From Gracilaria domingensis (lineage: Eukaryota > Rhodophyta > Florideophyceae > Gracilariales > Gracilariaceae), in the NCBI GenBank assembly GCA_022539475.1, contig VCMS01000410.1, positions 1 to 38,311 on the forward strand: a stretch of 38,311 nucleotides of DNA. The letters are read 5' to 3'. A program made the position numbers and the translations under genes. This document shows, one piece after another, positions 36,186 to 38,311 of this stretch. The stretch's first letter is position 1. Each line of letters begins with the position of its first letter. The notes beneath the pieces were generated by a model. That model had not been told where the DNA came from. It was given only the letters and a program-made list of their open reading frames with translations, and ran no database searches.

Positions 36186-36795
36186 TGACCGCCTGGTCTT
36201 TCCTTTCTCCTTCGATGGTTTGCCGAGTGGTGCGGAGTCTTTCCTGGCCCTGACCGAACGGTGTCGCCTAGTCCCTGTGCATGGCGGGCTAGTGCGTTGT
36301 AGTCGACCGTGCGGTTGGTCGCTAGGTAGTTACGAACCTGTGATCGGATAGACTTCGCCACGTTGTCGGCGTACATCGATTTCAACCTTTTGGTAGTAAA
36401 GACGCTTCCACAGCGGGAGGCTAATGCCCATAAGGAGCGAGCGAATTCCAATTCGGTTTGTCCCGCGCGCTGGCGGTACGCAAGCACCTCTGCGTACGCC
36501 TCCTGGATTACCTCATCGGTCGCGTAGGTTTCCAGTAGGAAGTTAACCACCTGTGGGTATGTTGTCAACATTTCCGTTTGGTCTTCGTCCACCGCCATGG
36601 TGTTCCCTTGGAGGCGGCTGTGGAGCAACGCTCCAGCCTGACCAGTTAGGTAAAATTGAAACAGCCACATGGCTGCTGCCTCTGAAAACCCATTCTGATC
36701 ACAAGCGATCTTGAACCTTTGAAGGAAATCAATGACCGCAATAGGGTCATCCCCGCTAAAGCGAGTTTCACCAGTTGGAAACGAAGCTTCCTATG
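36173..36795 (-). CDS. gag capsid core of element 2 (retrotransposon gag domain)
   Basis: The frame is open from about 36795, well before the first ATG at 36670. It contains the typical retrotransposon gag pattern: F-S-G-D-D-P followed by F-L-Q-R-F-K, then M-W-L-F-Q-F-Y-L-T-G-Q-A. The helical second half (Q-T-E-L-E-F-A-R-S-L-W) is also usual. The last 20 codons are out of frame. This is one protein with the fragments on either side. Confidence 0.85.
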
Positions 36796-37611
36796 ATGCT
36801 TCGTTATCTTCTGAGCTACCTCTTTGGTATACTCAGCCTGTCTGTTCTCTAACCTATAGGTACGATAGTCGACCGCTTTGGTGAATAAATCATTGAGCAG
36901 TGTAAGCACCTCTAGGTCAGTCTCCTCGTCGGAAGTTGAGTCCGAATCGTTTATACCTTTTGGTCTTACCCTTGCGGGGATTCTTTCCTTTCTTCTTGCG
37001 AGAGTCCTTCCTCTTGCGTCGTGAACCTGTACGGTCGTCGTCTCCTGACGAATCCGAATCGGTGTCTGAGGACGAAGAGTCCGAGTCCGACCGGCGACTC
37101 TTTCTCTTTCCCCTTTTGGTTTCTTCTTCTTACCATTTGGTTTACGTCGACGCTCGTCTCCTGAGCTCGACGAATCTCCATCAGGGTCTCCACCACTTGG
37201 TCCTGACGGAGCTACACCAGTAGGTTGGGGGAGGTAAACATACCTCGGGCCCTCCATCCCTGGAGGCTCTGCCCCTTTCCCCATACGGTCGATAAATCCT
37301 TCACCAGTCCGGTTTGTAGGAAGGTTAGGGTGGAGAATACCAAGTGGTTTGGTGGCGTCTACTGCAGGCGGAGGAGCTTGCTTCATGAGCGCGGCCTGGG
37401 CCACCATCTCAGGTTGAAGCTTAGCCCCCTGCTGCTGCAGAGCCAGCATAACCAATCGGTCGATGTGTCCTCGCACCTCGTTTTCGAGGTACTGTAACAC
37501 CACCACAGGTACCTTGTCGAGGACCTCCTGGGAGGCTCGATCAACTACCACTCGGGTGACCTCGTCCAAGTCCAGTCGCGGTCCGACTGGCACCTCCATT
37601 TGGTCTACCAC
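36646..37611 (-). CDS. gag: gag N-terminal part of element 2
   Basis: The frame starts at the codon for 37611 (GTG; the first ATG is five codons later). It is open upstream to about 37750 without an obvious ATG, so the true start is uncertain. The product has helical N-terminal segments, a long serine/aspartate and lysine/arginine-rich disordered middle, and an acidic stretch. The frame is right until about 36790, after which it diverges from the capsid core in the next frame. Confidence 0.75.
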   Translation of the reverse strand: MVDQMEVPVGPRLDLDEVTRVVVDRASQEVLDKVPVVVLQYLENEVRGHIDRLVMLALQQQGAKLQPEMVAQAALMKQAPPPAVDATKPLGILHPNLPTNRTGEGFIDRMGKGAEPPGMEGPRYVYLPQPTGVAPSGPSGGDPDGDSSSSGDERRRKPNGKKKKPKGERERVAGRTRTLRPQTPIRIRQETTTVQVHDARGRTLARRKERIPARVRPKGINDSDSTSDEETDLEVLTLLNDLFTKAVDYRTYRLENRQAEYTKEVAQKITKHHRKLRFQLVKLALAGMTLLRSLISFKGSRSLVIRMGFQRQQPCGCFNFT

Positions 37612-37993
37612 TGGGGTTGTTACCAGGAGCGGGCTCCGCCCTTGCGGAGCCTGCTCCTCCGTCCACTTGGTCAGCCCGGGGAAGGGTCGAGGGGCCCCAG
37701 CCTCTCGGTCTACCTTCTTCCCCCTCGGTGGGCGTTCTTCCGAATCAGGTCCTCCGGGTTATCCAACACCGGATAGGACACTGAACCCCGTATGGGGTGA
37801 CCACTTGGTGGAGCGCGCTCCGTGCGCCTATTTTGGGATAGCGGCCGCCGCCGTTATCTCCATTTCAGGTAACTGGCGCTCGGAGCCAATTGCTTCGGCA
37901 ACGAGAACCAACACTCGGTATCCAGGTGATTCCAAATCCTTGCTTCCCTAAAAACCACTTGGTATCAAAATATCTATAGTCGGGAACAAAATA
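37612..37993 (-). other. 5' leader of element 2 between LTR and gag
   Basis: This is about 380 bp between the LTR and the first gag codon used here. It contains four CCANNTGG palindromes nearby or inside (37596, 37663, 37801, 37955). I could not find a convincing TGG-type primer-binding site directly next to the LTR edge at 37994. Confidence 0.5.
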
Positions 37994-38311
37994 TGTGGTA
38001 TATTATTACATGGCCGATCGGTGCGAGCTGGTAGTGGGGAGCCCTGCGATGGGGCTCGACCGCGGAGGAGTGAACACGTGACACCTAATAAGGTCCGGAG
38101 CACCCACCGTTGCCTAAGGTGCACGGTGACAAGTGGTAATACGCCTGCAAACTAGGGTCGTGCGCAGGCACCGTATAACGTCGAAGGTCAAAAACTATTA
38201 GAGCGACTACTTAGAGATTAGCCAATTGGGGACTGTAGAACCGAACTGGTGTGCAAATTAGCCTAGTTGGTGCTTGACTTTAAACCATTTGGTGGTGTGG
38301 AGGTTGGCGTC
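37994..38311 (-). repeat. 5' LTR of element 2, partial (cut by window end)
   Basis: This aligns with 27192-27487: it shares TGTGGTATA, GCCGATCGGTGCGAGCT, CACGTGACACCTAATA and GACTGTAGAACCGAACTGGT. It carries many small differences, including a 10-bp insertion near 38001-38010. Divergence is clearly greater than between the LTRs of element 1, so element 2 is older or this end is poorly called. Confidence 0.85.

Larger units (their letters stand above)
27315..38292. repeat. dispersed palindrome CCANNTGG, at least 43 copies through element 2
   Basis: Counted by eye. Start positions include 27315, 27402, 27462, 27713, 28049, 28147, 28341, 28363, 28651, 29816, 30041, 30155, 30719, 30962, 31324, 31390, 31529, 32164, 32265, 32330, 33062, 33466, 33638, 33929, 34515, 34599, 34658, 34964, 35194, 35413, 35544, 35813, 36105, 36771, 37133, 37193, 37340, 37596, 37663, 37801, 37955, 38222 and 38285. 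Of these, 19 have AG or CT in the centre and 26 are the full ACCANNTGGT. Even composition predicts about 2.7 and 0.17. Many near matches are also present. Confidence 0.85.
27192..38311 (-). mobile_element. Ty3/gypsy chromovirus (element 2), 5' end beyond the window
   Basis: The minus-strand order is partial LTR (right), gag, protease, RT, RNase H, integrase with chromodomain, purine tract, LTR (left). It is inserted into copia pol at 27191/27192. The left LTR is complete at about 4.09 kb; only 318 bp of the right LTR are inside the window. The element also carries a long + ORF within the LTR. The coding region has several one-base frame breaks and one in-frame stop in RT. It is densely filled with CCANNTGG palindromes. 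Confidence 0.9.

Noticed and set aside
37960..37975. TGGTATCAAAATATC as an initiator-tRNA primer site for element 2
   Set aside because: It reads on the + strand, the wrong orientation for this element, and matches the usual site only in the first eight bases.

Overview
The window looks like eukaryotic nuclear DNA dominated by mobile elements. It holds one complete LTR retrotransposon, one retrotransposon nested inside another, a GC-rich element with long terminal inverted repeats (TIRs) and its own cargo gene, and a small host island with two secreted cysteine-rich genes. I see no bacterial operon, tRNA, rRNA or CRISPR array. The species cannot be fixed from sequence alone. Divergent GCC2/GCC3-like secreted genes, an LPMO-like gene and three retroelements would suit an alga or another protist.

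Layout. (1) 231-11601: a complete Ty3/gypsy element on +, with 5-bp target duplications (CGACA), 2.13-kb LTRs, gag with two zinc knuckles, protease, reverse transcriptase, RNase H and integrase. It also carries two internally duplicated domains I do not recognise: about 80 aa, twice, between protease and RT, and about 117 aa, twice, after integrase. Each LTR holds an antisense ORF, intact only in the 3' copy. (2) 12594-15553: a TIR element with arms of 415 and 522 bp and very high GC, carrying a minus-strand LPMO-like (chitin-binding type-4) gene. (3) 15640-16390: a tandem repeat of about 180-200 bp with internal hairpins. (4) 16500-24100: a host island with a small zinc-finger-like ORF, two divergently oriented paralogous secreted cysteine-rich genes (17772-18731 on -, 19707-20999 on +), and AT-rich intergenic DNA with several hairpins and a duplicated TATA unit. 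(5) 24437-27191: a decayed Ty1/copia pol on -. (6) 27192 to the window end: a Ty3/gypsy chromovirus on -, inserted into the copia pol. Its LTR appears to be about 4.09 kb and contains a 908-aa ORF antisense to gag-pol.

The strongest unexplained signal is in the chromovirus. The palindrome CCANNTGG (mostly ACCANNTGGT, often with AG or CT in the middle) occurs at least 43 times by eye in 11.1 kb. About 2.7 are expected at even base composition, and I saw about two in the equally long first element. The copies lie in the LTR, in both coding strands and in all three codon phases, so the constraint appears to act on DNA or RNA rather than on protein. A working hypothesis is that an element-encoded factor, possibly the antisense ORF product, binds it.

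Quality caution. Most coding breaks are single-base indels in short runs. The two LTRs of element 1 also differ mainly by one-base indels, with the 5' copy always shorter. Part of the apparent decay may therefore be base-calling error. Frameshifted genes are listed as fragments and have not been joined.
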